A stretch of DNA of 64,000 nucleotides from Spirosoma sp. KUDC1026 (GCF_013375035.1 NZ_CP056032.1:4400001-4464000); one strand, 5' to 3'; counted from the first letter of the stretch, positions 35,748 to 45,709 are shown. The notes: generated from the sequence alone by a model not told the origin. Numbers and translations: made by a program.

Positions 35748-36368
35748 TTATTCACCAAAGAAAATCTGCAAACCGATACCGAGCGACAGGGACTTCCAAT
35801 TACTGGTGAAGGACACAAGATTATTATTCACGTCGCAAGCCTCAGTCTTAGACGCCTGTATGTTATAGCTCAGTCCGGCATTCAGCGCTACATTGTTGGT
35901 AAAAAAATAGGCAACTCCTACGGTTGGAGTCAGGTTAGTAGAACTCGCCAGGCTTGTCCGTTCGCTTAGTTGCCCCGTAACATCTTCCTGCGTTTGTTTA
36001 TTGATAGACCGGCTGTAACTGTAGGCTAGCTCAGCGTATGGCTTCAGTTGGGTTTTGCCGACATAGTAACGGGCAAATGGAGACAGCCCGTAACCAGTGC
36101 TTATCGATTTGGCAAACGGGGCAATAGCAGTAGGAAATCTGAATGCAGAGTAACTCAATGGAACCCCCGTTCCTACCAACAGGTTATCAATAACAAAATA
36201 TCCGGCTGAGGGCGATATACTTCCTGAGAAGTTTTTAGTCCCATTTTGCGACTGGTAAGAGAAATTTCCTACCTGAGCGCCAACCTGCCAGCGTCCCTGC
36301 TCGGTTTGTGCGTTGACAACTGACGTTATGGTTCCGAACAACAGGACGATTAAAACTAGTCTTTTCAT
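35748..36368 (-). CDS. Outer-membrane beta-barrel protein
   Basis: A 206-residue protein with a signal peptide (MKRLVLIVLLFGTITSVVNAQ) and about eight amphipathic beta strands separated by Gly/Asn/Ser turns (WQVGAQVGNFSYQSQNG; YGLSPFARYYVGKTQ; SLSLGIGLQIFFGE). The C-terminus ends in Phe-Phe-Gly-Glu, near the aromatic end typical of barrels recognised by BamA. This fits the OMP_b-brl/PorT-like group. Function unknown. Confidence 0.8.
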   Translation of the reverse strand: MKRLVLIVLLFGTITSVVNAQTEQGRWQVGAQVGNFSYQSQNGTKNFSGSISPSAGYFVIDNLLVGTGVPLSYSAFRFPTAIAPFAKSISTGYGLSPFARYYVGKTQLKPYAELAYSYSRSINKQTQEDVTGQLSERTSLASSTNLTPTVGVAYFFTNNVALNAGLSYNIQASKTEACDVNNNLVSFTSNWKSLSLGIGLQIFFGE

Positions 36369-36402
36369 TAACTCTCAATCAATTTAGCTGACTACTGACC
36401 GA

Positions 36403-36410
36403 CAAAGGTA
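36403..36410 (-). promoter_or_regulatory. -7 element for the outer-membrane protein gene
   Basis: On the minus strand TACCTTTG (TAnnTTTG), 35 bp before the start codon. The -33 region is AT-rich but not a clear match. Confidence 0.5.
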
Positions 36411-36570
36411 AGTTTTTAATTAACCTTACTCATGATATTAACCTAGCCGGAAACCCTTCACGGCCAGTCCGGCGATTACTGTAGTACCAGATAAACCCTT
36501 GGGCTATCTTCGCGTAAATTTTTCGGGTTGTTTGTCGCCATCAGTGGGGCAGACGATCAGGTTCGTTCGT

Positions 36571-38010
36571 ATGCGTATTAAATCATTATACCTGTTGCGG
36601 CAGGAGGCTGCCCAGAGTGGCGAGAATACCCTGAAACGGTCGCTGGGTGCCTTCAATCTCGTCGCAATTGGCATCGGAGTAATCATCGGCGCCGGCTTGT
36701 TTTCGCTAACCGGCATTGCGGCTGCCAACCATGCCGGGCCAGCCGTAACGCTCTCGTTTGTTGTGGCCGCCGTTGGTTGTGCGTTCAGTGCGCTCTGCTA
36801 CGCCGAATTTGCGGCCCTCGTTCCGGTATCGGGTAGTGCCTATACGTACGCGTATGCAACGCTGGGTGAATTATTTGCCTGGATTATCGGCTGGGATCTC
36901 GTACTGGAGTATTCGGTGGGCGCGGCTACGGTGGCCATTAGCTGGTCGCAGTACCTGAACCGTTTTCTGAGCTACTACGGTCTTCACCTCCCACCCCAGC
37001 TAACGCTTTCGCCCTTCGAAACGGCTACGGCAGCCGATGGCGCAATCGTATCAGGCTACATCAACCTGCCCGCCGTTCTGATTGTCGTATCCATCACGGC
37101 TATTATCATCCGGGGAACGTCGGGCTCGGCCCTGTTCAACGCCATCGTAGTGATTCTCAAAGTACTGGTCGTGCTAGTCTTTATCGCCCTGGGCTGGCAA
37201 TACATTGATCCGGCTAACTACCAGCCGTACATTCCCGCCAATACCGGTACGTTCGGGGAGTTCGGCTGGAGTGGCGTTCTGCGGGGGGCAGGGGTCGTCT
37301 TTTTCGTGTTTATCGGCTTCGACATCGTAGCGACCCTGGCGCAGGAAGCCAAGCAACCACAACGCGACATGCCCATTGGTATTCTGGGCTCGCTGATTGT
37401 TTGTACCATTTTGTTTGTGCTGTTTGGCTACGTCATGACGGGCATGGCCAATTATACGGAGTTCAAAGACAGCGCGGCCCCGGTAGCAATCGCCATCGAC
37501 AAAACGCCCTACCGCTGGCTGGGCCAACTCATTATCGGTGCCATTCTGATTGGCTACACGTCGGTGATTCTAGTTGATCTGCTGGGGCAGTCTCGGGTGT
37601 TTTTCTCCATGAGTCGCGACGGGCTGCTCCCCAGTGCTTTTTCCGAAGTACATCCCCGTTTTCGTACTCCCTGGAAATCAAACGTACTGCTGTGCGTATT
37701 CATCGGTCTGTTTGCCGGATTTGTTCCCATTCAGGTTGTCGGTGAAATGACGAGCATTGGTACGTTACTCGCGTTCGTAATGGTCTGCCTGGGCGTGCTG
37801 ATCCTACGCCGAACGCAGCCCGACGCGCCCCGCTCCTTCCGGACGCCCTGGGTACCCGTTGTCCCCATTCTGGGTATTCTCACCTGCCTGGTGATGATGT
37901 TGTCCCTGCCCGCCGATACGTGGTTGCGGCTAGTGATCTGGCTGGGTATTGGACTGGCTATTTATTTTACGTACGGCCGCAAAAAGAGCAAACTGAACGC
38001 TGTTGACTAA
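36571..38010 (+). CDS. APC-family amino acid permease (cationic amino acid transporter type)
   Basis: A 479-residue protein from ATG 36571 (MRIKSLYLLRQEAAQS); 24 codons are open upstream from a TTG but do not look translated. It has 12 helices. Family traits are LKRSLGAFNLVAIGIGVIIGAGLFSLTG (broken helix 1, G-x-G substrate site), FFVFIGFDIVATLAQEAKQPQRDMP (helix 6-8 loop), and LGQSRVFFSMSRDGLLP. It resembles the CAT-type (YfnA/YhdG) subgroup that imports Lys, Arg or neutral amino acids. A terminator follows. Confidence 0.88.
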   Translation: MRIKSLYLLRQEAAQSGENTLKRSLGAFNLVAIGIGVIIGAGLFSLTGIAAANHAGPAVTLSFVVAAVGCAFSALCYAEFAALVPVSGSAYTYAYATLGELFAWIIGWDLVLEYSVGAATVAISWSQYLNRFLSYYGLHLPPQLTLSPFETATAADGAIVSGYINLPAVLIVVSITAIIIRGTSGSALFNAIVVILKVLVVLVFIALGWQYIDPANYQPYIPANTGTFGEFGWSGVLRGAGVVFFVFIGFDIVATLAQEAKQPQRDMPIGILGSLIVCTILFVLFGYVMTGMANYTEFKDSAAPVAIAIDKTPYRWLGQLIIGAILIGYTSVILVDLLGQSRVFFSMSRDGLLPSAFSEVHPRFRTPWKSNVLLCVFIGLFAGFVPIQVVGEMTSIGTLLAFVMVCLGVLILRRTQPDAPRSFRTPWVPVVPILGILTCLVMMLSLPADTWLRLVIWLGIGLAIYFTYGRKKSKLNAVD

Positions 38011-38022
38011 TCAGCCAGTTAT

Positions 38023-38058
38023 GTAAAAGCCCCACCTAACGCCAGGTGGGGGTTTTAC
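38023..38058 (+). terminator. Intrinsic terminator of the amino acid permease gene
   Basis: A 15-bp stem with one mismatch (38023-38037 with 38044-38058; core CCCCACCT/AGGTGGGG) around a 6-nt loop; the 3' side ends in GGTTTTAC. It can also act for the convergent gene at 38100. Confidence 0.75.
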
Positions 38059-38099
38059 GTTTCGCATCTATTTGGATGCGACAAGATAGACAACACCTG

Positions 38100-39185
38100 C
38101 TAATTGACCGGTTTCAACGTTGCCCAGTTCCGCAGCAGGACCGGGAAGTATTCATCAAATGTAGCGTACTGGCGGGTGTGGAGGTAGTCGTTCTGTAGCA
38201 TACTAGCCAACTTATCAGTATACAAATAGCCATTCTTTTCTTCCGATGCGAGCCGCTGTCTGGCAGCTTCGGCCCCGACATGTTCGCGATGTAGGGCGAG
38301 CGAAATGGCCCGCACGATTGACTCATCCACAAAATGCGGCCAGTCGTTGATGTTCTGCTGAGCAAGTCGGTCGTTTTTGGGCATCAAATGCCTGAGCGAA
38401 TCAATCTGAGCGCGGTATTGCTGGCGTAATTGACTGATGTAAATATGGCTGCCCTCATGCCAGACCAGATTGTATAAAACATCAGTCTCAAAGGCAAGGT
38501 CTTTTGTTGGCTTAGCTTGGCGGTCCCAGTACCCTTGCTGATAGACAATATACTGGCTAAAGGCCGGAGCCAGCGTTTTTGTCATGATTGCGTGCGCGCC
38601 GTACGAGTTCATAGGATCAAGGCAGATGTACCAGCGACTGGTAGTCGGATAGCGAAAAAAGCTTTCTAGTTTCTGGACCATCTGCAACGAATCAACCTGA
38701 TGCCGGTAGGCCTTGCCCCAGCGATCATAGTCAGCCTGGTGCTGCCGGTAAAACGTACCAAACTGACTCCTCTTGGCAAAATCGGCGCATAGTGTCAGGT
38801 AATCGGTCAGTTCCTGCCGGGAAAACGCTTTTAGCCAATACGTCGAGTCAGGGACGGTAAACGTCGACGGTTTCATTGGATCGGCAAAACACCAGCCCAA
38901 TTCCGGCAGGTCAAAGCCGGTGGGAACATCGGAGTTAAACAGAAACAGTACCGCCGGGTGATTCCGATAGGTAGCAAAATGGGTACGTACGGCCGTCAGA
39001 TACGGTGACGGCTGCGGGCCTTCGCGACCCGCCAAATACTGGATGATGGCCAGTAGTTCGACACCTGGATGCACCGTTACGGTTAGTTTCTCACCGGCTT
39101 TTGCCCCAAAGGGCGATGGTTGGGAAGGAGACTGAGCCAGGGCTAGCTGGCTAACAAAAAGTACGAGCAGGCACAATTTTTTCAT
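38100..39185 (-). CDS. Secreted DUF4932-like putative zinc metallopeptidase
   Basis: A 361-residue protein with a signal peptide (MKKLCLLVLFVSQLALAQ). The segment YNLVWHEGSHIYI (~235-247) contains HEGSH, the HExxH zinc motif. A downstream helix HFVDESIVRAISL (~285) could supply the third ligand Glu. The start region (LTVTVHPGVELLAIIQYLAG) matches the N-terminus of DUF4932 proteins of Bacteroidota. It is probably a periplasmic or secreted metalloenzyme; proteolysis is inferred from the motif alone. No close partner gene. Confidence 0.75.
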   Translation of the reverse strand: MKKLCLLVLFVSQLALAQSPSQPSPFGAKAGEKLTVTVHPGVELLAIIQYLAGREGPQPSPYLTAVRTHFATYRNHPAVLFLFNSDVPTGFDLPELGWCFADPMKPSTFTVPDSTYWLKAFSRQELTDYLTLCADFAKRSQFGTFYRQHQADYDRWGKAYRHQVDSLQMVQKLESFFRYPTTSRWYICLDPMNSYGAHAIMTKTLAPAFSQYIVYQQGYWDRQAKPTKDLAFETDVLYNLVWHEGSHIYISQLRQQYRAQIDSLRHLMPKNDRLAQQNINDWPHFVDESIVRAISLALHREHVGAEAARQRLASEEKNGYLYTDKLASMLQNDYLHTRQYATFDEYFPVLLRNWATLKPVN

Positions 39186-39410
39186 GGCACTTCAGCAGGA
39201 TTGGTGAATAATCACCCAAAAGTTGCTGTCCTCGATAAGCCCTCAAACTGAGATTGACCAACGCCATTTTTACCTTGACAAAACCTCGATTCGGGAAATA
39301 AGCCGGTTTATCCAAGTTCGTAGTGCATTGGTGTAGACCTATCCGCTGTTCGTCAAGTTGGCAGATAGTTGAGCAGGATTTTTGGTATTTTGGGCCAAAC
39401 CAACGCATCT

Positions 39411-40430
39411 ATGAAGCGGCAATACCTCGTTCTGATCCATCTTATTTTCTGGAGTTTACTGCTGCTCAGCGACGCGGTGCAGCACTACGAGTACAGTCGT
39501 TATCACCCTACCATCGCGCGTACGCTGCTTATTACGTCGATGTACATGCTCATCAACGTAACCGCCTTTTACGGAGGGTACGCGTTGATTTACCGCTTCC
39601 TGATACGACCCTGGCCGTGGCCCGGCTGGTTGGCAATCATCAATATTCCAACCACGCTTATTCTAATCGTAATGATGCGTTACGTAATAGAATTCGGAAT
39701 TTTGAAACCTATATTTCAGTACGATAATTACGCCGTCAACCCGAATTTCACCTGGACTTGGTTCGTCCAAAATGCGGTGCTGTTTTATTGGAGCTGGACG
39801 CTCTACGGGGTCCTGTATGGCTTTGCCGAACATTACGTTCAACAGCAGCAGCGCGCCCGCGAACAGATGAAAGCCGAGGTATCGCTGCTGCGGGCGCAGG
39901 TCAACCCGCATTTTCTGTTCAACGTCCTCAACGACTTTTACGCCCTCTCTCTGACCCAGCCCGGCCGGATGCCCGACGCCCTGTTGAAACTGGCGGACCT
40001 ATTGCGCTATATGCTTTATAGCAGTCAGTCGGTAGCAGTTCCGCTGATGGAAGAGGTGGCCTACGTCAAAAGCTACATTGATCTGGAACAGCTTGGGCAG
40101 AACGTACGCGACAACGTACAGACCTCCTTTGTGGGATCGTTCGACAACCGGCAGATTGCGCCCATGCTCCTGATTCCGTTCGTGGAGAACGCCTTCAAGC
40201 ATGGTGCTTTATATCAGGGTCAGGCCATTACCATTGACTTGACGGCCGATGATCGCCAGCTTGTCTTTCGGTGCCGCAACGCCAAACAAGCGGGGCAGAA
40301 AGACAAAACTGGTGGCATTGGCCTGGCAAACATTCGGCGTCGGCTTGCGCTGGAATATCCTGACCGCCATTCTCTGCGCATCAATGATACCGACACCTTG
40401 TTCGACATAGATCTCCATATAACGTTCTGA
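39411..40430 (+). CDS. LytS-like sensor histidine kinase
   Basis: A 339-residue protein from ATG 39411 (MKRQYLVLIHLIFWSLLLLS); a TTG 14 codons upstream is less likely. It has four N-terminal membrane helices (to ~140), a short coiled coil (EHYVQQQQRAREQMKAEVSL) and a His_kinase domain with the phospho-acceptor in QVNPHFLFNVLND (His ~165) and the N-box MLLIPFVENAFKHG (~250), followed by GGIGLANIRRRL, the G-box. It signals through the LytTR regulator that begins 3 bp after its stop. The input signal is unknown. Confidence 0.9.
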   Translation: MKRQYLVLIHLIFWSLLLLSDAVQHYEYSRYHPTIARTLLITSMYMLINVTAFYGGYALIYRFLIRPWPWPGWLAIINIPTTLILIVMMRYVIEFGILKPIFQYDNYAVNPNFTWTWFVQNAVLFYWSWTLYGVLYGFAEHYVQQQQRAREQMKAEVSLLRAQVNPHFLFNVLNDFYALSLTQPGRMPDALLKLADLLRYMLYSSQSVAVPLMEEVAYVKSYIDLEQLGQNVRDNVQTSFVGSFDNRQIAPMLLIPFVENAFKHGALYQGQAITIDLTADDRQLVFRCRNAKQAGQKDKTGGIGLANIRRRLALEYPDRHSLRINDTDTLFDIDLHITF

Positions 40431-40433
40431 ACT

Positions 40434-41174
40434 ATGCCCATTGCTACCCAACGCAGCACCGTCCGGTATAGCACCATCCGGTGTGGAATCGTGGACGACA
40501 AACCGCTGGCCATCGATCTGCTGCGAGCCCACGCCGATCAGATTTCGTACCTGCATGTTGTCTTCGCCACGACTAACCCGCTCGACGTACTACCAGCGCT
40601 GGACGAAAATCCGGTCGACCTGATTTTTCTTGATATTCAGATGCCCGGCCTGACAGGATTACAATTAGCGAATCTGATTGGCACAAAAACGCGGATCATT
40701 TTCACCACCGCCTACGCCGATTACGCGCTCGATGGGTTTGAGCACAGCGCCGTCGATTATCTGCTGAAACCCATTCCATTCGAGCGGTTTTACAAAGCGG
40801 TTCAGAAAGCTCGTGAGGTTATTGGCCAACCGACATCGTCCGGCATCAGCCCAACCGAGCAAACGCGCGATTTTCTGTTTGTCCGAACCGAAGCGCGGCT
40901 GGTTAAGGTTACCTTCAACGCCCTGCTGTACGTCGAAGCGATGCAGAATTATTGCGTGCTGCATACCACTGACGTCCGGGTAATGACCCTGCAACCGATG
41001 CGACAAATGCAGGAACAACTACCCGAAGAGCAGTTTGTCCGGGTGCATAAATCCTACATCGTCAACATCAGTAGTATAGACTCAGTCGAACGAAGCCGCA
41101 TTTTTATTGGCAAAACCATCATTCCCGTCGGCGACAGTTACCGCGACGAATTTTATCGGCGTTTAACCGGTTAA
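40434..41174 (+). CDS. LytTR-type response regulator
   Basis: A 246-residue protein. The receiver domain (~14-130) has the acidic pair at 21-22 (IVDDKP, with Lys where Glu is commonest), the phospho-acceptor Asp67 in LIFLDIQMPG, the Thr in IIFTTAYADYAL and the Lys in DYLLKPI. A linker leads to the LytTR DNA-binding domain (~147-243; FLFVRTEARLVKVTFNALLY, VRVHKSYIVNISSIDSVERS). Cognate kinase immediately upstream. The convergent DUF2279 gene starts 12 bp beyond its stop codon. Confidence 0.92.
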   Translation: MPIATQRSTVRYSTIRCGIVDDKPLAIDLLRAHADQISYLHVVFATTNPLDVLPALDENPVDLIFLDIQMPGLTGLQLANLIGTKTRIIFTTAYADYALDGFEHSAVDYLLKPIPFERFYKAVQKAREVIGQPTSSGISPTEQTRDFLFVRTEARLVKVTFNALLYVEAMQNYCVLHTTDVRVMTLQPMRQMQEQLPEEQFVRVHKSYIVNISSIDSVERSRIFIGKTIIPVGDSYRDEFYRRLTG

Positions 41175-41186
41175 ACGCACTCCTGC

Positions 41187-42155
41187 TTACTCTTTCGGTA
41201 GCAGGAACGGGTGGAAACGTACCCCCTTCTGTTTGTTATATTCCAGCGAGGGGGCCGGAATTTTGAAGAACTGCGCCGTACCGATAAACCGTTGCAACGA
41301 GGGACTGAACGTACCCACGCGCGACAGATCGGCATCGGGGGAGATAAAGAATTGTCGGTAGCGCTCGAACTTCACTTCGTTACCGTCCTTGTCAATTACC
41401 CTTGGATTCTCGTGTCCGCCGATCATACCGCTGCCGCTGTAGCCCACGTCCATATTTAGCCAGCGGGGGAAGGACGGGCCAACGGGTAGCACCGATGCCA
41501 GGTTAACCGATAGCCAGTATTGCTGCCCGTTATAATCCTTCAGCATTTGCTGCCCCACGGAATGACCGAGCAGATTGGGCCGGTACTGCGGGAAGATCGT
41601 TTTTCGAAAGCCGTATTTTAACGTAACGACCTGCTGGCCAGCGCCGTACTGCTGCCCAACAAACAGCGCCGTACCGGCCAGGTTAGCGGCCATGTCGCCC
41701 TTCGAAAACCCCCACCCTTCCGAATGGCCGTCGAACACTTCAATAGTCGTCTGAAATAACAAGGCTAACAATCCGCCCGTCAGGGTGCTGGCCCCTTCGC
41801 TAACGCCACTCCACCGCATCAGTTCGTAGCCGCCCCGGCTCATGCAATAAGCCGTAGTCATGTGGCCAATTTTATCCATCTGCAGCCACTCGCCGTTGTC
41901 GTTAAAACTATGAAACGGGACTTTCTTTTTGTACCATTGCTTCTTGAGTAAAAGCAGAGTCAGCGTGTAGAATGCGGCTGTCCCAACAACAACGCCAATA
42001 AATCGACCCTCCCGGACTCCGGTCGATTCGGGGGTGATGCTGATTGGATTGGCTACCTGCGCCCTGACCGACTGACTAAGCAGGCAGACGCAGCAGAATA
42101 GCCATATAGACCGGCGCAGGTTTGTGGAAAGCGCCTTTATATCCGGTTTATTCAT
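41187..42155 (-). CDS. DUF2279 family protein
   Basis: A 322-residue protein with an N-terminal signal (RSIWLFCCVCLLSQSVRAQ) and a further hydrophobic helix at ~52-70 (FIGVVVGTAAFYTLTLLLL). The conserved core is present: QMDKIGHMTTAYCMSRGGYE (~93-112, K-x-x-H), TTIEVFDGHSEGWGFSKGDMAANLAG (~137-162). These His/Asp/Glu residues recall small lipid-processing membrane enzymes, but the function is not known. The C-terminal half (QQYWLSVNLASVLP ... RFHPFLLPKE) is soluble and beta-like. Confidence 0.8.
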   Translation of the reverse strand: MNKPDIKALSTNLRRSIWLFCCVCLLSQSVRAQVANPISITPESTGVREGRFIGVVVGTAAFYTLTLLLLKKQWYKKKVPFHSFNDNGEWLQMDKIGHMTTAYCMSRGGYELMRWSGVSEGASTLTGGLLALLFQTTIEVFDGHSEGWGFSKGDMAANLAGTALFVGQQYGAGQQVVTLKYGFRKTIFPQYRPNLLGHSVGQQMLKDYNGQQYWLSVNLASVLPVGPSFPRWLNMDVGYSGSGMIGGHENPRVIDKDGNEVKFERYRQFFISPDADLSRVGTFSPSLQRFIGTAQFFKIPAPSLEYNKQKGVRFHPFLLPKE

Positions 42156-42367
42156 TCGTAAAAATGGCCCTGCTTCGTTAACGTCGGGTACAGTATTGGA
42201 AAAAATTGTGTCGGCATCAATTTAGTAGCGTTACTTTTGCCAAAAGTAGACGAAATCCCTAAAAGCATGTTGTGTCAACCCGAATTGACAGTAAGATTCC
42301 ACCGTCAATCCGGAACAACAAGCCTCTATTTTTTGTAATACTTTAGATGTTTTACCCGGCTATTTGA

Positions 42368-43888
42368 ATGGCAAAGCGCGACAATTCAATACAGAACGGC
42401 CCCGACGTAGTTTTGATCGGAGCAGGCATTATGAGTGCCACCCTGGGCGTGTTGCTGAAAGAACTGCAACCTGACCTGACCATTGATATCTACGAACGAC
42501 TCGACAACGCTGCCGCCGAAAGCTCCGACGCTTGGAACAACGCCGGAACCGGTCATTCGGCTTTCTGCGAGTTGAACTATACCCCTGAACGTAAGGATGG
42601 AACGGTTGAGATTGTTAAGGCAATCAAGATCGCCGAGTACTTCGAAGAGTCGAAAGAATTCTGGGCCTATCTGGTGGAGAAGGGTTTTCTGCAGGACGCG
42701 CCCAACTTTATCCGCCCCATTCCGCACATGAGTTTTGTGTGGGGGCAGGACAATGTCAACTATCTCCGGAAACGTTTCGAAGCTCTTACCCAGAATTACC
42801 TGTTTGAGGGCATGGAGTTCTCCGAAAACAAAGCAAAACTGGCCGAATGGATTCCGCTGGTGATGCATAACCGGGACCCAAATCAGCCGGTAGCTGCCAC
42901 GAAAATGGACATCGGCACCGACGTTAACTTTGGTGCCCTGACCCGGGCGATGTTCCTTCGGCTGATGGAAATGCCGGGCGTCAAGATGTATTTCAATCAC
43001 GACGTACGTAACCTGAACCGCTCAAAAACGGGGGGGTGGTCGGTCAAAGTCGAAGATAATGGCACAGGCCAGACACGTACCGTTGATACCAAATTTGTGT
43101 TTATCGGCGCGGGTGGCGGTTCGCTGCGGCTGCTCGAAAAATCAAATATCCCCGAAAGTAAAGGCTACGGTGGTTTCCCGGTGAGCGGTCAGTGGCTCAA
43201 ATGCATCAACCGGGACATCATTGAACAGCATCAGGCTAAGGTCTACGGAAAAGCGTCGGTGGGCGCTCCGCCGATGTCGGTACCCCACCTCGATACCCGG
43301 ATGATCGACGGCAAGCGCGAGTTGCTGTTCGGACCGTATGCTGGTTTTTCGACTAAATTCCTCAAAAGCGGTTCCTACATGGATTTGCCGGGCTCGATCC
43401 AGTTCAGCAACATGTATCCGATGGTCATGGCCGGGGTACGTAACATTCCACTGACCCGTTACCTCATCGAACAGGTCATGCAGTCGCCCCAGGATCGGCT
43501 GAACGCACTGAGAGAGTACTTCCCCGACGCCAAAATGGAAGATTGGGAACTGGAAATCGCTGGACAGCGGGTACAGGTTATTAAAAAAGACGAGAAAGCA
43601 GGGGGCGTTCTGGAGTTTGGTACCGAAGTCGTCAGTGCCGCCGATGGCAGCATTGCTGCCCTGCTGGGCGCATCGCCCGGTGCATCAACGGCCGTATCGA
43701 TTATGGTCGATCTGCTCAAACGCTGCTATCCTGAACAGACGAAAAGCGACGCGTGGCAGGCTAAGCTGAAAGAGATGATTCCCTCCTACGGACAATCGCT
43801 GAGCAAGAATCCTGAACTGGGCAAGCAGATCAGAAAACACACCAGCAAGGTGCTGCACCTGACTGATCCCCGCCAAATACCGGCCTAA
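42368..43888 (+). CDS. mqo: Malate:quinone oxidoreductase
   Basis: A 506-residue peripheral membrane flavoprotein. The Rossmann FAD site is DVVLIGAGIMSATLGVLL (~13-30), followed by YERLDNAAAESSDAWNNAGTGHSAFCELNYTP, split by the typical Mqo signature AWNNAGTGH. Later traits are KMDIGTDVNFGALTR (~184) and GGFPVSGQWLKC (~270). It oxidises malate to oxaloacetate and passes electrons to quinone, in the TCA cycle together with FumC, which is encoded about 8 kb away. It ends at a clean hairpin terminator. Confidence 0.95.
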   Translation: MAKRDNSIQNGPDVVLIGAGIMSATLGVLLKELQPDLTIDIYERLDNAAAESSDAWNNAGTGHSAFCELNYTPERKDGTVEIVKAIKIAEYFEESKEFWAYLVEKGFLQDAPNFIRPIPHMSFVWGQDNVNYLRKRFEALTQNYLFEGMEFSENKAKLAEWIPLVMHNRDPNQPVAATKMDIGTDVNFGALTRAMFLRLMEMPGVKMYFNHDVRNLNRSKTGGWSVKVEDNGTGQTRTVDTKFVFIGAGGGSLRLLEKSNIPESKGYGGFPVSGQWLKCINRDIIEQHQAKVYGKASVGAPPMSVPHLDTRMIDGKRELLFGPYAGFSTKFLKSGSYMDLPGSIQFSNMYPMVMAGVRNIPLTRYLIEQVMQSPQDRLNALREYFPDAKMEDWELEIAGQRVQVIKKDEKAGGVLEFGTEVVSAADGSIAALLGASPGASTAVSIMVDLLKRCYPEQTKSDAWQAKLKEMIPSYGQSLSKNPELGKQIRKHTSKVLHLTDPRQIPA

Positions 43889-43931
43889 ACGGATCATTTC
43901 CTTAGGCTATATCGTATTGATTCTTATCTTG

Positions 43932-43954
43932 TGCCACGGTCATCGACCGTGGCA
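43932..43954 (+). terminator. Intrinsic terminator of mqo
   Basis: A 10-bp perfect stem (TGCCACGGTC, 43932-43941 with 43945-43954) with loop ATC, followed by TTTGTTTTT. Confidence 0.9.
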
Positions 43955-43985
43955 TTTGTTTTTGTCGCCCGCCAACTAGCCCTCT

Positions 43986-45683
43986 ATGAAAAAATTTGTC
44001 TTTTCTCTCTGGCTGCTAGCCAGTACGTCGCTTGTTGTTTCGGCCCAGGACCGTCTCATGGGCAAGAGCTTTGCCACCCGGTCCGTGGTTATGGGGCAGC
44101 GCGGTATGGCCTGCACCTCCCATCCACTGTCGACCCAGGCTGCTGTTGCCGTTCTTCGTTCTGGCGGAAACGCGATCGATGCGGCCATTGCGGCCAACGC
44201 GATGGAGGGTGTAGTCGAGCCCCACGTCAACGGCATCGGCGGAGATCTATTCGCCATCGTCTGGGACGCCAAAAGCAAAAAACTCTATGGCCTGAACGCA
44301 TCGGGCCGTTCTCCCTACTCACTGACGCTGGCCGAGTTCAAAAAACGCGGCATCACGCATATTCCCTCCGACGGCCCCCTCCCGGTGTCGACGCCGGGCT
44401 GCGTGGACGGCTGGTTCGAGCTGCACAAACGGTTTGGCAGGAAACCCATGACCGAGGTTCTGTCGCACGCCATTCACTACGCCCGTACCGGCTATCCAGT
44501 GCATGACGAAGCGGCCTTCTACTGGCCGTCTATGATCAACCGGTTCAGCAAATACCCGAACGTAAAAGAGACGTATTCGCTCAACGGTGCGACTCCCAAA
44601 CGGGGCGACCTCTTCAAAAATCCGGCGCTGGCCAATACGTTGGAGAAGATTGCCAAAGGCGGCCGGGACGTGTTTTACAAGGGCGAGATTGCCCAGACCA
44701 TCGACGTCTTCATGAAACGGATGGGTGGCTTTCTGAGTTCGAAAGACCTGGCCGACCATACGTCCACCTGGGTAGAACCTGTTTCGACCAACTACCGAGG
44801 GTACGATGTTTGGGAACTGCCTCCCAACAGCCAGGGTATTGCGGCCCTGCAGATGCTGAACCTGCTGGAACCGTACGACTTTTCGAAAATTCCCTGGGGT
44901 AGCCCGGAGCACATTCACCGGTTTGTAGAAGCCAAAAAACTGGCCTTCGAAGACCGGGCCAAGTACTACGCCGATCCTGATTTTGCGAAGATCCCGGTTA
45001 AGGAACTAATCAGCAAAACCTACGCGGCCGAACGCCATAAACTCATCAACCCCGACCGGGCCGCCACCCGCGTCGAAGCCGGAAATCCAGCCCTTAAAGA
45101 TGGCGACACGATCTACCTGACCGTTGCCGATGAGGAAGGCAATATGGTATCGCTTATTCAAAGCAACTACCGGGGCTTCGGGTCGGGTATGGTACCGGAC
45201 GGACTGGGCTTCATGCTCCAGAACCGGGGCGAACTTTACAGCCTGACCGAGGGCCAGAATAATACGTATGCGCCCCACAAACGTCCTTTTCAGACAATCA
45301 TCCCTGCGTTTATCACAAAGGACGGGCAGCCCTACATGAGCTTTGGCCTGATGGGCGGCAGCTTTCAGCCACTGGGTCATGTGCAGATCGTTATGAACAT
45401 GATCGACTACGGCATGAATCCACAGGAAGCGGGCGATGCGCCCCGTATCGACCACCAGGGTTCGTCGGAACCCACGGGCGAACGCATGGTTGATTCGGGT
45501 TTTATTACGCTGGAATCCGGCTACCCCTACGAGACCATCCGCGATCTGATGCGGAAAGGCCACAAGGTCGGCTACGGACTTGGTGGGTACGGCGGCTACC
45601 AGGCGATTCTGTACGACGCGAAGAACAAGGTGTACCACGGCGCTACCGAATCCCGCAAAGACGGACAGGCCGCTGGTTTTTAA
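43986..45683 (+). CDS. ggt: Gamma-glutamyltransferase
   Basis: A 565-residue periplasmic or secreted Ntn hydrolase with a signal peptide (MKKFVFSLWLLASTSLVVSAQ). It is made as a proenzyme that cuts itself before a Thr: DGDTIYLTVADEEGNMVSLI (Thr ~375), the new N-terminus of the small subunit. Substrate residues are in ASGRSPYSL (Arg ~107), VEPHVNGIGGDLF and MGGSFQPLGHVQIV. It cleaves gamma-glutamyl bonds, chiefly in glutathione, and so feeds amino acids back to the cell. The DUF819 membrane gene follows 26 bp later, probably in one operon. Confidence 0.93.
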   Translation: MKKFVFSLWLLASTSLVVSAQDRLMGKSFATRSVVMGQRGMACTSHPLSTQAAVAVLRSGGNAIDAAIAANAMEGVVEPHVNGIGGDLFAIVWDAKSKKLYGLNASGRSPYSLTLAEFKKRGITHIPSDGPLPVSTPGCVDGWFELHKRFGRKPMTEVLSHAIHYARTGYPVHDEAAFYWPSMINRFSKYPNVKETYSLNGATPKRGDLFKNPALANTLEKIAKGGRDVFYKGEIAQTIDVFMKRMGGFLSSKDLADHTSTWVEPVSTNYRGYDVWELPPNSQGIAALQMLNLLEPYDFSKIPWGSPEHIHRFVEAKKLAFEDRAKYYADPDFAKIPVKELISKTYAAERHKLINPDRAATRVEAGNPALKDGDTIYLTVADEEGNMVSLIQSNYRGFGSGMVPDGLGFMLQNRGELYSLTEGQNNTYAPHKRPFQTIIPAFITKDGQPYMSFGLMGGSFQPLGHVQIVMNMIDYGMNPQEAGDAPRIDHQGSSEPTGERMVDSGFITLESGYPYETIRDLMRKGHKVGYGLGGYGGYQAILYDAKNKVYHGATESRKDGQAAGF

Positions 45684-45709
45684 GACGAGAGGCCCTACCC
45701 CATTCCTGA

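Noticed and set aside
43931-44506. A 191-codon plus-strand frame overlapping the start of ggt
   Set aside because: Rich in Arg and Cys, out of frame with the clear ggt product whose signal peptide and catalytic residues are intact; a shadow frame.
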